A stretch of 64,000 nt of DNA from Treponema sp. OMZ 790 (GTDB taxonomy: Bacteria > Spirochaetota > Spirochaetia > Treponematales > Treponemataceae): positions 2,728,001-2,792,000 of the forward strand of contig NZ_CP051201.1 in assembly GCF_024181285.1 (NCBI RefSeq), written 5' to 3'. The notes below the pieces were generated by a model, which searched no databases, was not told the origin of the DNA, and saw only the letters and a list, made by a program, of their open reading frames with translations. Below, piece by piece: positions 17,245 through 26,286 of the stretch (position 1 is its first letter; each line of letters begins with the position of its first letter). Position numbers and translations under genes: made by a program.

Positions 17245-17906
17245 TGTTTTCCTTCTGCCGTCTTTTCATCGAAATCATCCATTAATTTTTGATAATATTT
17301 CTCTAATTGTTTTACATTCCGTGCCCGCTTTAAAGAATCGGCATCATTTTTATCGGTGTAAATCAACCATTTATCATACAACTCATCTAAAATTTTATGT
17401 CCTGTTTCGGTTAAGTCGAGATTCGTATATGAGAATTTGATAATCCTGCCTTCGATATCCACAGGATTTACTTTGAGCAACTTTTTTTCATAGGCAAAAC
17501 GGAGAAAAGTAAGGTGCTCGTCATACAAACTATGAATTATTTCAGGATATCCTCTGTAACTTTGAAATAAAAATTCGATATCGATTACGACTTCTTTGAG
17601 AAAATATAATTCATGATACACATACTCTATGATCTTGATAAGCCGATCCTTGTCTTCCAGATCTCCAACCTCAATAAATTGATAATATCGCCAGTCGAAT
17701 AAATTTACTATTTTAAAATCCCGGAGTACATTTTCAGGTTTTTTAAAAGTCGGAGCATAAAGAACATAAAACTTTTCCTGATACAAAACCCCGACTCGCT
17801 TTCCCGACACAAGTACGATATATTCGCCGAAAAGAGATTCCAGCGAAAAGTTGTTTATCCCTTTGCATTGCTTTTCCATGTACTTAGCAAATTTTTTTGT
17901 TGTCAT
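17241..17906 (-). CDS. Hypothetical protein with TfoX-like N-terminus
   Basis: A 221-residue protein. Residues about 20-55 (LESLFGEYIVLVSGKRVGVL, then YQEKFYVLYAPT) resemble the N-terminal strand pattern of TfoX-like domains. The remainder is helical and unrecognised. ATG 17906 follows ATAGGAGATAATAA. It is the first gene of the island transcript running to 14.0 kb. The same 5' end recurs as a relic at 24882-24938. The resemblance to TfoX is weak and does not establish a competence role. Confidence 0.5.
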   Translation of the reverse strand: MTTKKFAKYMEKQCKGINNFSLESLFGEYIVLVSGKRVGVLYQEKFYVLYAPTFKKPENVLRDFKIVNLFDWRYYQFIEVGDLEDKDRLIKIIEYVYHELYFLKEVVIDIEFLFQSYRGYPEIIHSLYDEHLTFLRFAYEKKLLKVNPVDIEGRIIKFSYTNLDLTETGHKILDELYDKWLIYTDKNDADSLKRARNVKQLEKYYQKLMDDFDEKTAEGKQ

Positions 17907-17990
17907 TTATTATCTCCTATAAAGTAATCAATCGAGCATACTTTGCAGCTCCCTTTAAATAGGTTTAATTCTGCTGCAAGCAATTTATAT

Positions 17991-18041
17991 TTATCCGTAA
18001 TAACCCGACAGCATTTTTTTATTTTGTAATATATAAATCAT
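17991..18041 (-). pseudogene. Relic of the 5' end of the 16369-17244 gene
   Basis: On the minus strand an ATG at 18041 with GGAGAA upstream encodes MIYILQNKKMLSGYYG and then stops. The first ten residues are identical to the start of the protein encoded at 16369-17244, and the DNA match extends through the start codon. The rest of the 336-base gap (17907-18242) holds no convincing gene. Confidence 0.65.
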
Positions 18042-18242
18042 TGTTTTTCTCCTGAAGTTTTTTCGATTCATTTTTATCCGTGCCAAGCATAATACATTCC
18101 TTGAGAAGCGGCACGATTAATATTTTTACTGTTCATCCAAGTATAAGTTTTTTTTATTTCTATCAATGTGAACACTCCTCAAATTAATTATATTTTCATT
18201 ATTCTGCAATCAACGCTGAAAAATAATTATCCGCCATTATGC

Positions 18243-18746
18243 TTATTCATAAATGCACCCCGCATTTTGTAAATTGCGTTTGAGTTCTTGTTTTATCCAG
18301 CCTGTTTTTTCATTTTCCAATAGGCTCTTTATTTTTTCCGTATAGCGGTAAAATTTCAATTTGTTCAGTTCCGAAACGGCAAAACCATAAAGGTCATTAT
18401 CATCCAAAAGAATTCCCAATACATTCGCAATAGACGGTATATCCGAAAAATAATGCAATAACATTACAAAACTCTCCCTGCCCTTGCGGTACTTCTTCGT
18501 TTGAACTATCGTTAAAATTTCTTGTAAAAGCAAATCGCTTCTCTTATCTTTTTTCATCTTAGCAATTTCCGGCCGTATTTTTGCTCCAACCATCCATATT
18601 TCCGTTTCAAAAACCATTCTCTCCGGCATATCTTTAAACAAAGTTTTTTCTTTATAATTCTTTTTTTCAAAAAGGTTTTCACAATAATTTAAAATATAGC
18701 CTTTCTTATTAAGGGCGGTAACAAGATCAAATGTGTTTGAAGACAT
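18243..18746 (-). CDS. Hypothetical protein, helical
   Basis: The product has 167 residues, mostly alpha-helical. Repeated helical pairs in the second half (VMLLHYFSDIPSIANVLGIL, then YGFAVSELNKLKFYRYTEKI) suggest a HEAT-like arrangement, but no family is recognised. The ATG at 18746 is nine bases after GGAGGAG; the earlier in-frame ATG at 18770 precedes the ribosome site. It is transcribed away from the DUF2004-like gene at 18949 and separated from the main island run by 336 bases. Confidence 0.5.
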   Translation of the reverse strand: MSSNTFDLVTALNKKGYILNYCENLFEKKNYKEKTLFKDMPERMVFETEIWMVGAKIRPEIAKMKKDKRSDLLLQEILTIVQTKKYRKGRESFVMLLHYFSDIPSIANVLGILLDDNDLYGFAVSELNKLKFYRYTEKIKSLLENEKTGWIKQELKRNLQNAGCIYE

Positions 18747-18854
18747 AATCTTTTTCTCCTCCTCATTCAAAATTAATTATATCACATTTTCCCCTTTTTG
18801 TTAGTCAGTCAAACGGAAAAATAATTTTGAATACTTATAAAAAACCGGCAGATG

Positions 18855-18863
18855 TGATATAAT
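18855..18863 (+). promoter_or_regulatory. Candidate extended -10 promoter
   Basis: TGATATAAT gives a perfect -10 hexamer with an extended TG. No good -35 is at the right distance. It lies 85 bases before the ATG at 18949. Confidence 0.35.
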
Positions 18864-18948
18864 TGGAAAAACGATAAAAATGAGTAACTCGATTTGAATG
18901 GCAATTTAGATTATAAAGGAAATTTACAATCAATGGAGAAAAAATAAG

Positions 18949-19425
18949 ATGAGTAAATTGAATCACGAGTTTTTCGGTGTTCTTGATACCGCAAAAGATT
19001 TGGCCGGCGGATTAGAAAATGCTTTTAGTGATGGGATAGGAGTGCTTTGGGAAAAGGAATACAATGGAAGCATTGTAACACTTTGGTATGATAATGCCTA
19101 CGAATTGAAAATAAATACTTTAGATGCTTTTGCAAAGCTTCTAAAAAACTTGGAAGAGTATAAGAAAACTGCAAGGCTTGCTTTAAAAGAGTATTTAAAA
19201 AAAGATGATGAATATATCACTTTTCATAAAGAAGAATTAGAATCGGATGTGCCTGCTGATGTTTCCGAGTTTGTGGAAAAAATGCAGATAAAATCCATTG
19301 CACTATGGGCCGGTGAAGATTTTATCGCTGTAGACTTTATGATTGATCCGGAGGAAAGTGATGAAATTCTCTGTGTAAAATTTAATCGCAGCTTAGAAGT
19401 GGAAAGTATAGATTGGGAAAGTTAG
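18949..19425 (+). CDS. DUF2004-like protein
   Basis: A 158-residue acidic protein beginning MSKLNHEFFGVLDTAKD, with the pattern of DUF2004 proteins: a short beta-rich N-terminal part (GSIVTLWYDNAYELKINTLD), a central helix, then a C-terminal strand region rich in Asp/Glu (AVDFMIDPEESDEILCVKFN). DUF2004 has no defined activity but often lies in immunity-type neighbourhoods. It stands on the plus strand amid the island, followed by two gene relics. No signal peptide is seen. Confidence 0.6.
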   Translation: MSKLNHEFFGVLDTAKDLAGGLENAFSDGIGVLWEKEYNGSIVTLWYDNAYELKINTLDAFAKLLKNLEEYKKTARLALKEYLKKDDEYITFHKEELESDVPADVSEFVEKMQIKSIALWAGEDFIAVDFMIDPEESDEILCVKFNRSLEVESIDWES

Positions 19426-19561
19426 GAAAATGAGAATAGAATAATGGTTAGCAATCAAGGTGTATACATCCCTAAAATTTAGGGAAGTACTAAAAACTTT
19501 TGCTTTTAAGGCTGCCCTTTAGTTTTTAAGGAAATATAAAGCAATGAATTTATCAATTTAA

Positions 19562-19783
19562 TTTGGGGGATATGATACGGTAATATTGGATTTAAATCCG
19601 TTAAAAAACCTTATGAATTTAAAACATCTGCATTTAGATTTTAACGGAGAGCTTAAAAATACAGCTGTGTTATGCGAAATGGAGCAGCTTGTTACTTTGA
19701 AAATTAACTCTTATAAAGTAGATTATTTTAGCCCTTTGGAAAACCTTCCCAAACATTTAGAAGAACATGAATTGAATTTTTAA
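19562..19783 (+). pseudogene. Leucine-rich-repeat protein fragment
   Basis: An open stretch without an ATG start encodes two or three leucine-rich units (LKNLMNLKHLHLDFNGELKN, then MEQLVTLKINSYKVDYFSPL) and ends in TAA at 19781-19783. A stop at 19559 closes the frame upstream. It looks like the end of a larger LRR protein whose beginning has been lost. Confidence 0.55.
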
Positions 19784-19794
19784 GGGGGAAGAGA

Positions 19795-19890
19795 ATGAAT
19801 GATAAGACAAAGAGTAATGGCGGTGCTGATTTATATCAAATGCATACATGGACGTACACATTTGATACCGAGTTTAATAAAGATTTTTAA
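19795..19890 (+). pseudogene. Truncated 31-codon gene start
   Basis: The ATG at 19795, nine bases past the LRR fragment's stop and preceded by GGGGGAAGAGA, opens a 31-residue frame (MNDKTKSNGGADLYQMHTWT...) ending at TAA 19890. A good ribosome site with a very short product suggests the 5' stub of a deleted gene, though a genuine small protein is possible. Confidence 0.4.
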
Positions 19891-19994
19891 CCTTTATTGA
19901 ACATAGCAATGGTTTTAACCAATCGATCTCCTGCCGATGTTCCGGTTTACCAAAACTCAACAAATTAAAAATGTACAAGAGTCTATATTGTTAA

Positions 19995-22151
19995 TCACAT
20001 CTTAAACTTCTTCACTTCATTTGCCAGATTTTCAATGCTTGCTTTATTCTTTTGAGTAATTTCGTTTACTTCCGTTACGGCGTTGCTTATCTGCACCGCT
20101 CCCGAAGCCATTTCGTTCATGCTGCCTGTGATGAGGTGTGTCAGTTCGTCGAGTTTGCGCATTTCTTCGGCTATTTCTTCGCCTCCTTTGAGCATTTCCG
20201 CCGAGCCTGCCTGCACTTCGGATGTAACCGTGTTGATGTCGCGGATAGCCGTTAAAACTTCGCGGCTGCCGTTTTCCTGTTCCCGCATGGCATTTATCAG
20301 GTTTTGGCTCATTGTTTTTACCTGATCGGATAGACTGAAAATCATGTTGAATTTTTCTTCTGCCGTTTTTGCGGAAGCCGAGAGGCTTTCAATTTCCGCA
20401 CCCAATACTTTAAGCGTCGCGGTGATGGTTTTTCCCTGCGTACTGGATTCTTCTGCGAGTTTGCGGATTTCATCGGCAACGACGGCAAAACCTTTTCCCG
20501 CTTCTCCGGCATGGGCGGCTTCGATTGCGGCGTTCATTGCCAAAAGGTTGGTTTGGCTTGCAATGTGCTGAATTACGTTTGACGCTTCCAAAAGCCCGCC
20601 CGATTCTTCTGCAATTTGTTGGGTTACGGTGTTTGCACCCGTTACCGTTTCCTTTCCGTCGGCGGTTGCATCCGCAAGGGTTTTAATCACTTCGTTGGTT
20701 TTATCGAGGGTTTGAGTGATGGAAGCGATATTGCTTACCATTTGTTCAACGGCGGAAGAAGACTCGGCAACGCTTGCCGCTTGATTTTCTATACTGCCGT
20801 TTAATTGGCGTATGGTGCGGATAATTTCTTCCACTGTGGCTGCGGTTTCGGTTACGCTTGCCGCCTGTGTCATTGCCTGTTGTTTTACCCCGTCGATATT
20901 GGTGCTTATTTGGTGCACGGCGCTTGCGGTTTCAGTCATGTTGCTTGCAAGCTCGGTACCGATGTTTGTCATTTCGCCGGTGTTTTCGCCGACCGCTTTG
21001 ATGGACAAGGCGATTTTTTCGATTGTTTGGTTAAAATACCGCGAAAGTGCGGTAATTTCGTCATTGCCTTTTATAGGAAGTCTGACCGTTAAATCGCCCT
21101 TTCTGCCGACGATATTCTTTAATGCTTCAACTGCATTGCGGATAGGCTGAACTATTTTGTAAGACATAAAATAGACTGCAATAAGTGAAAGCAGCAGCAT
21201 GATACCGCCTGACAAGGCAATATCTTTTAAAAGGGTATAAAACATTTGCAGTATTTCGTTATGCTCAACAAATACCGCTATGTGCCAGTCGATGTCCTTT
21301 AGCGGATATGTTTGTACAACCCACTTTTTCCCGTCCATAGAAACCGTTTTCACTTCTCCCGCACCGATATTTTGTAAATGTTTGATTGCGGATATTGATG
21401 AATCTTTTAAGTTTGTAAAGTTCAGATTTTTATGATTGGGGTCGGCTAAAATGATACCGTCGCTTTGCGTAAGCATTACGTAGCCGGTATTGCCTATCCG
21501 TATGTTACTGATAAATTCCGTGAGGTTTGTAAGGTCAACGTCTATACCGAAGCAGCCTAAAAGCTCGTTATCGTCCGAATGCACGGTATGGGCAAAGGTT
21601 ATACACGGTACGCCTGAAGTTGACATATATGCGGAACTGACAACGGCTGTAGACGGTTTTTCTACAGCTTGCTTATACCATGCTCTGCTGCGCGGGTCAT
21701 AACCGCCTCTTTGTGAGCTGCGTAAAAGCGCATGACCGCCCCATTTTGTACCTAAAAAGATATTGATAAATTCGGGATAGACGCTTTCCATTTCTTTAAA
21801 AAAGATTCGTATGTCTTTTTCGGATGCGCTTTTTTCAAAGTTTTTTTCAAAAATTTCGCCTGTTTCATTTATATAGCTGTGAAAACTGCTATCCGCTTTT
21901 TTTGAAGCAGGATGCCGGGCGCATAATTTTACCGTTTTTTTGCTGTTTTCTATAAAAAGAGAAATATTTCCGTCTATGCCGGAAAATTGCTGCTGTGTAA
22001 GATTGATAAACTGTTGTATGCTCATCTTATAAATGCGCAATCCCATAACAGTGCAAATCAATAAGAGCAGCAAGGTGATCATTACGGTCATGGTTGTAAT
22101 GCACCTTCCCATAATCGAAATACCTTTACCGTTTTTTATATTTGTGTTCAT
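19995..22151 (-). CDS. Methyl-accepting chemotaxis protein with periplasmic Cache domain
   Basis: A 718-residue chemoreceptor. A membrane segment (about 15-37) is followed by a periplasmic dCache-like sensor (about 50-305) containing [20 protein letters not shown] and [21 protein letters not shown] second membrane segment lies at about 310-330, then HAMP ([15 protein letters not shown]) and the cytoplasmic coiled coil. The hairpin tip carries [15 protein letters not shown] near residue 540, where CheA/CheW dock. Glutamine/alanine-rich heptads could be methylation sites. Small amino acids are common dCache ligands, but the ligand is not shown by sequence. ATG 22151 has GGAGG six bases upstream. 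Monocistronic. Confidence 0.93.
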   Translation of the reverse strand: MNTNIKNGKGISIMGRCITTMTVMITLLLLLICTVMGLRIYKMSIQQFINLTQQQFSGIDGNISLFIENSKKTVKLCARHPASKKADSSFHSYINETGEIFEKNFEKSASEKDIRIFFKEMESVYPEFINIFLGTKWGGHALLRSSQRGGYDPRSRAWYKQAVEKPSTAVVSSAYMSTSGVPCITFAHTVHSDDNELLGCFGIDVDLTNLTEFISNIRIGNTGYVMLTQSDGIILADPNHKNLNFTNLKDSSISAIKHLQNIGAGEVKTVSMDGKKWVVQTYPLKDIDWHIAVFVEHNEILQMFYTLLKDIALSGGIMLLLSLIAVYFMSYKIVQPIRNAVEALKNIVGRKGDLTVRLPIKGNDEITALSRYFNQTIEKIALSIKAVGENTGEMTNIGTELASNMTETASAVHQISTNIDGVKQQAMTQAASVTETAATVEEIIRTIRQLNGSIENQAASVAESSSAVEQMVSNIASITQTLDKTNEVIKTLADATADGKETVTGANTVTQQIAEESGGLLEASNVIQHIASQTNLLAMNAAIEAAHAGEAGKGFAVVADEIRKLAEESSTQGKTITATLKVLGAEIESLSASAKTAEEKFNMIFSLSDQVKTMSQNLINAMREQENGSREVLTAIRDINTVTSEVQAGSAEMLKGGEEIAEEMRKLDELTHLITGSMNEMASGAVQISNAVTEVNEITQKNKASIENLANEVKKFKM

Positions 22152-22595
22152 ATTTGACCTCCTGTATTTTCAAAAGCCGTTTACCTAAAACCTTGCTTAA
22201 AATTATAATTTATCTTGTGTTAAGGAGGTGTGTTGAATTGAAATTGACTATAATAAAATAGGAGACAGTATAAAAAAGTATGAAGTATACTTTCAAAGCA
22301 TATATTGATTATCCTTAATTTCGGGGATAATATACATGTTTTCTTTTTTCATGTCAAGTACTCTCCTCGTTTTTCTGTTTTTAGATAATTTTTATTATAC
22401 CGATAGTATACCATAAAAAATTCTTTATGTTAAGAGTGCCAACTATCTTGTCACAATAACCCCTGTACACATTATATCATATTTCCCCTGCTTTGTGAGT
22501 TAGTTAAATTAAAAAATAACCTATGTATTTAATAAATCAAAAAGCTGTAATTGTATTTTTTTTATCCTTTGAAAAAAGTCCGCTTATGGCAGTAA
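22152..22595. other. Intergenic gap with one candidate 19-codon reading frame
   Basis: This 444-base AT-rich gap has no gene of usual size. On the minus strand ATG 22352, preceded by GAGGAGAG, encodes MKKENMYIIPEIKDNQYML and stops at 22293. It could be a 5' relic like those nearby or a true small protein. No terminator with a clear T tract is seen. Confidence 0.3.
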
Positions 22596-23345
22596 TTATA
22601 TTTTCGCCAGCATTTTAAAAGCGATATAAAGTTTTGCTAAATCATGATTGGCATTACGAAGCCCTTCAACTTCATAACCGCTTTCCCCCAATACATCACC
22701 TGCTTCTAAAAAATTATACAGCTCCATTTGATTGAAATCACAAACTGCCTGTACTCCGGCAAGTTCCATTTCTACGGCAATACAGCCTTCGCTTCTTCTC
22801 TTATTTACAAGTCCTACAGTTTCTCTAATCATTGAGTCTGTTGTCCAAACTTTTCCCTGCACATAAGGGATATTTAATTCTTCAAATAGCGCTGCTACCT
22901 TATTGCTGTTTTTAATTTTAATATAGGTAGTGGGAGCGGCATAATAATAAGAGCAGCCTTCTCCCCTGTAACTCTCGGTCGGAATAATATACTTGCCTAC
23001 GGTTATTTCTTTATTCAAACTTCCGCAAGAACCGAACATAATAAATTTAGTTGCTCCTGTTGTCCAGTTTGCCTCAAAACATTCGCCAGCAGCTATCGCG
23101 GAACCGATGGAGGATAAATAAAAAGCAATATCTTCTCCGTTTAAATTCATTTTATATATAGGCGTACTACCATTACAAGCCGTTAAACAGGCTACCTCAC
23201 AACATTCAAAGGTTTCGAGTAGATGGTCATAAATTTTTTTGGATAAAATAATCAAACATTTTTCTAATAAATTCTTTTTCTCTCCATAAAAATCTTTTAA
23301 ACTGATAATCGGTTTTGTTTCGATGTCATAACATGATGTAATCAT
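22596..23345 (-). CDS. Nucleoside phosphorylase (uridine phosphorylase-like)
   Basis: A 249-residue member of the PNP/UDP phosphorylase superfamily, which splits nucleosides with phosphate. Visible motifs are a strand-loop ending SSIGSAIAAGECFEA near residue 82, MFGSCGSLNKEITVGKYIIP near 102 (the phosphate/ribose GSCGSL loop), and CIAVEMELAGVQAVCDF near 185, where the Glu-Met-Glu motif binds ribose. The N-terminal 60 residues are unusual in sequence, so substrate specificity is uncertain. It stands alone, with intergenic spaces on both sides. Confidence 0.8.
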   Translation of the reverse strand: MITSCYDIETKPIISLKDFYGEKKNLLEKCLIILSKKIYDHLLETFECCEVACLTACNGSTPIYKMNLNGEDIAFYLSSIGSAIAAGECFEANWTTGATKFIMFGSCGSLNKEITVGKYIIPTESYRGEGCSYYYAAPTTYIKIKNSNKVAALFEELNIPYVQGKVWTTDSMIRETVGLVNKRRSEGCIAVEMELAGVQAVCDFNQMELYNFLEAGDVLGESGYEVEGLRNANHDLAKLYIAFKMLAKI

Positions 23346-23616
23346 TTTTTCTCTTAAAATTACACATTTAACAAATCATTTTTTAATTGAAATAATAAAT
23401 ATGAGTTTCAGCATTTTTATTTGTAGCTAGTATATCATTTTCGTAAGAATCACGCAATCTTCTGTACATAGTTTTTGCGTAAATACGCATTTTTTATTTA
23501 TGTGTAGTTCTTATAACCGAAAGAGGCTTTTCAAAACTTTCACCGGTATATTACACTTATGATAAAATATTGATATAATAAGCTGATCAGATAAATCAAA
23601 AATTATAGAGGTCTAT

Positions 23617-24084
23617 ATGATTAGTATTCAAGAAATTCCCATAGATGAAATACAAGATTTCTGGAGCCGGCATATTAGCTATTTGATTGATGACGGCATA
23701 ATTACAGATAAAGAAGACATTGAATATTTTACCGGTAATGAGTACAGAGGCGTTCTGGAAGCTCATATGATACGCGATACCGATAAACAGCACATGGTTT
23801 ACTTTATTCGAAATAAAAAACAGATAGGAGCCGCATCTTACTGCACTTATCAGACTGAAGATGGAAAATGCTTTATTTTGGATTATTGGATTTTTCCTGA
23901 ATATAGAGGAAATGGAACAGGGCATCTTTGTTTTAAAGCCTTAGAACAATACACTAAAAGCGGCGGAGCAAAGTATTATGAGCTGAATAGCAGTAAAGAA
24001 AATTCCATACGCTTTTGGAAATCGCTTGGGTTTATTGAAAACGGCAAAGATGAATGGGATATGCTCTTACTGATAAAACGATAA
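23617..24084 (+). CDS. GNAT family N-acetyltransferase
   Basis: A 155-residue GNAT protein. The acetyl-CoA pyrophosphate loop reads WIFPEYRGNGTGHLCFKAL near residue 92, after the strand CFILDYWIF. The C-terminal motif NSIRFWKSLGFIENGKDEW near 130 closes the fold. The substrate is unknown. The ATG at 23617 has GAGGTC upstream. The next gene begins 95 bases later on the same strand. Confidence 0.82.
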   Translation: MISIQEIPIDEIQDFWSRHISYLIDDGIITDKEDIEYFTGNEYRGVLEAHMIRDTDKQHMVYFIRNKKQIGAASYCTYQTEDGKCFILDYWIFPEYRGNGTGHLCFKALEQYTKSGGAKYYELNSSKENSIRFWKSLGFIENGKDEWDMLLLIKR

Positions 24085-24179
24085 CACCAGATCAAAATAA
24101 TACAGGTCAAAGTCAAAAATATAGCACAAAATTAGATAATGAGAGGGAGAATATATTTTATACTACAAGGGTAAAAGTG

Positions 24180-24788
24180 ATGAATATAAAACGAATAGAT
24201 AGATACGATGACAAAAGATTTTCAAAGACTGTACTGTTACAGCATGGTGCTTATGAGATTAACGGCGAACCGTACGAAGTTGAGATTATAGATTCGGAAT
24301 GTGCGGTTATTCGGGGAAAAGTTTCCGGTAAGTATTCATTCTTAGCAGAAGAATTCCGTTTTCATGCGCCCCACATTTTTAAATTTATAAAATCAGATGG
24401 AACAATGATTTTTGAGTTCTCTCCGCCGGAAAAATTTAACCTGCCGTTAAATTTAATTCAACCTTCACAGTTTTACGTGAGCAGCAAAAAACTTCAGGCT
24501 ATCCGCTCTTTTATTAAAAAAGCGGAAGATATTGTCATTCCGGTAATCCGGATAAAAGATCGCTATGTTTCACTGGACGGTCATACACGTTTATATCTGG
24601 CACATGAAAAAAAATGGAAAACAGTTCGTGCAGTAATCTCCGAAACGGATGAATGGATTTGGCAATTTATCGAAGAGGCAGAAAAAAGAGATATTTACTG
24701 TCCGTCCGATTTGCAGTTGGTATCTCAAGAAGAATACGAAATATGTTGGAATGCTTTCTGCGATAAAATATTCGGTAGAAAATCATAA
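24180..24788 (+). CDS. ParB/sulfiredoxin-like domain protein
   Basis: A 202-residue protein. Residues about 105-160 carry QPSQFYVSSKKLQAIRSFI, then IPVIRIKDRYVSLDGHTRLY, the DGHTRL pattern of ParB-N/Srx folds that bind CTP or nucleotides. The N-terminal half is beta-rich and unassigned. The start at 24180 is chosen since the frame upstream (to 24054) overlaps the acetyltransferase gene and lacks a ribosome site. It is not a chromosome partition ParB: it lacks the HTH and is alone. Function unknown. Confidence 0.65.
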   Translation: MNIKRIDRYDDKRFSKTVLLQHGAYEINGEPYEVEIIDSECAVIRGKVSGKYSFLAEEFRFHAPHIFKFIKSDGTMIFEFSPPEKFNLPLNLIQPSQFYVSSKKLQAIRSFIKKAEDIVIPVIRIKDRYVSLDGHTRLYLAHEKKWKTVRAVISETDEWIWQFIEEAEKRDIYCPSDLQLVSQEEYEICWNAFCDKIFGRKS

Positions 24789-24789
24789 A

Positions 24790-24938
24790 TTACAATTTAC
24801 TAATATGTTTTAATATTGTTTTTAATGGATTGAACGGTGTCTTCCACACAATTTCTTTTTCTTCATCATCTACAATATAGTTTATTTCATTCCTTTACAT
24901 TGCTTTTCCATGTACTTGGCAAATTTTTTTGTTGTCAT
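24790..24938 (-). pseudogene. Chimeric relic: 5' end of the 17241-17906 gene joined to another gene's 3' end
   Basis: On the minus strand ATG 24938 encodes MTTKKFAKYMEKQCKGMK and stops at 24882. The first 16 residues are identical to the start of the protein at 17241-17906. In another frame the DNA continues as EINYIVDDEEKEIVWKTPFN and ends at a stop at 24790-24792, like the C-terminus of an unrelated small protein. A deletion seems to have fused the two. Confidence 0.6.
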
Positions 24939-25018
24939 TTATTACCTTATTTATGTTAAGTTCGGATACAAACCGAATATATGTTAATATTATACGCATA
25001 CAATGGGTGAAAAACATT

Positions 25019-25381
25019 TTACACTGCAATGTTTTTCCCAAGTAAATTGTTAATGCATTCTTCCATATATGCCTGATTGTGTTCTTTGTAAATGGGATGT
25101 GTTTTTTTTATTTTTTTTAAATCCGCATACGGAATACATTTTTTACCGCGATAATTTTTGTCCAACCATTCTTCAGAAACCTTATACCCTCTTTTATGCA
25201 TTTCGTTCATGACAAGTTGATGGTACTGAAAGAGTTTATACGGTGAGTATAAAAATACATAATTCACTACCGAGTGCTTTTTACCCCAGCCGTTTCCGCG
25301 TAATGCACAGCACTCTCTGTGCTGCCCGAGAAGCTGCTGAGCCGGAAGTTTTGCTATAAGGTCTTCATGCCATAACCGCAT
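25019..25381 (-). CDS. Pyrimidine dimer DNA glycosylase-like protein (TIGR02328 family)
   Basis: A 120-residue protein starting MRLWHEDLIAKLPAQQLLGQ, then HRECCALRGNGWGKKHSVVN. These are the hallmark stretches of the short TIGR02328/endonuclease V-like family, in which the N-terminal region and a conserved HxE(C/A) pair line the active site. Repair of UV-type dimers is the family suggestion and is not proven here. The ATG at 25381 has CGGAGG seven bases upstream; a longer frame to 25507 passes through a hairpin element and is rejected. That element occupies the leader of this gene. Confidence 0.75.
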   Translation of the reverse strand: MRLWHEDLIAKLPAQQLLGQHRECCALRGNGWGKKHSVVNYVFLYSPYKLFQYHQLVMNEMHKRGYKVSEEWLDKNYRGKKCIPYADLKKIKKTHPIYKEHNQAYMEECINNLLGKNIAV

Positions 25382-25411
25382 TGTTTTCCTCCGTTTTATT
25401 CGTGCGGAGGG

Positions 25412-25539
25412 TTTAATACCCGCCGTTTCTCGGCTACGCTCTGCGTCGTAACAAAGGGTATTAAAGCCGACTGCAGCCACCTTATGAGAACATACAATGC
25501 GAAACATTGAGCATTGTACCCCGATGCTCTGCGTCGGGG
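25412..25539. repeat. Composite multi-hairpin intergenic element
   Basis: Three inverted repeats occur in series: TTTAATACCC (25412-25421) with GGGTATTAAA (25456-25465); ACAATGC (25494-25500) with GCATTGT (25511-25517); CCCCGA (25519-25524) with TCGGGG (25534-25539). It lies in the leader of the glycosylase-like gene. The series resembles the other composite elements of the window in architecture rather than in stem sequence. Confidence 0.55.
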
Positions 25540-25623
25540 TTGTTGATTATTTTTTGATTGTGTCTTATGTATGTTCCCTTTGCAATTATTTAATTATGTA
25601 TTAGTTTGCTAAAATGAAATTTA

Positions 25624-26163
25624 TTAATCGGACAATATTTTTTTTAACATCACATATTCATTCGTTCTATACTCTTCCTTAAAACCGCAGCTAATAAATA
25701 GTCTTATCGCAGGATTGTCAATTGCAATATCATCAAATATTTCTTTTACTCCGTTGCATTTTGCATTTTCACATAATAGCATTAATGCAGTTCTTCCATA
25801 TCCCTTTTTACGCTGAGGTGCATATATAATAACATTGGCAATGTATATTCTTCTTTTATCATCAAAGTGATAAGCGGCTTCACCTACGAATTCATTATCA
25901 TTTTTTATATATCTGTAAAAATATTTGTCATCATTATTTGCAATCCATTTATTATACCATTGTTCCCATTTATGACAGGGAAATGGAACGGTTCCGCCCC
26001 ATGAATGATTATATGCCATAGTTTTTTCATCATTCATGATTTTTTCCCTAAACCATAAGTCTTCAATTGCGGGAGTATATAGTTTTACAGTCATTTCTGC
26101 CTCAAGTTTTATTTTAGCCGGCTCGTTATCTGTAAGCCGATAAAATATTCCTAACCTTGCCAT
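25624..26163 (-). CDS. GNAT family N-acetyltransferase
   Basis: A 179-residue protein with GNAT features: NEFVGEAAYHFDDKRRIYIA, then VIIYAPQRKKGYGRTALMLL (residues about 110-130, where the QRKKGYG loop holds the acetyl-CoA pyrophosphate). The C-terminal DIAIDNPAIRLFISCGFKEE fits motif B. The substrate is unknown. The ATG at 26163 has GAGG upstream; an internal ATG at 26094 also has a fair ribosome site, so the first 23 residues are uncertain. It is divergent from ftcD. Confidence 0.8.
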   Translation of the reverse strand: MARLGIFYRLTDNEPAKIKLEAEMTVKLYTPAIEDLWFREKIMNDEKTMAYNHSWGGTVPFPCHKWEQWYNKWIANNDDKYFYRYIKNDNEFVGEAAYHFDDKRRIYIANVIIYAPQRKKGYGRTALMLLCENAKCNGVKEIFDDIAIDNPAIRLFISCGFKEEYRTNEYVMLKKILSD

Positions 26164-26286
26164 ACAGCACCTCTGTTTTATTCGATTATATTATAGCGAT
26201 TTATTATAAACTATTCTTGTTATCTTGTCTAAGGGGTTCTTTTATGTTAAACTTGATGAAGACGTTGAAGGTCTTAGGAGGCTTTT

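Noticed and set aside
23596..23925. Minus-strand open frame opposite the acetyltransferase gene
   Set aside because: It is a shadow of the GNAT gene; it has no family resemblance and no ribosome site.
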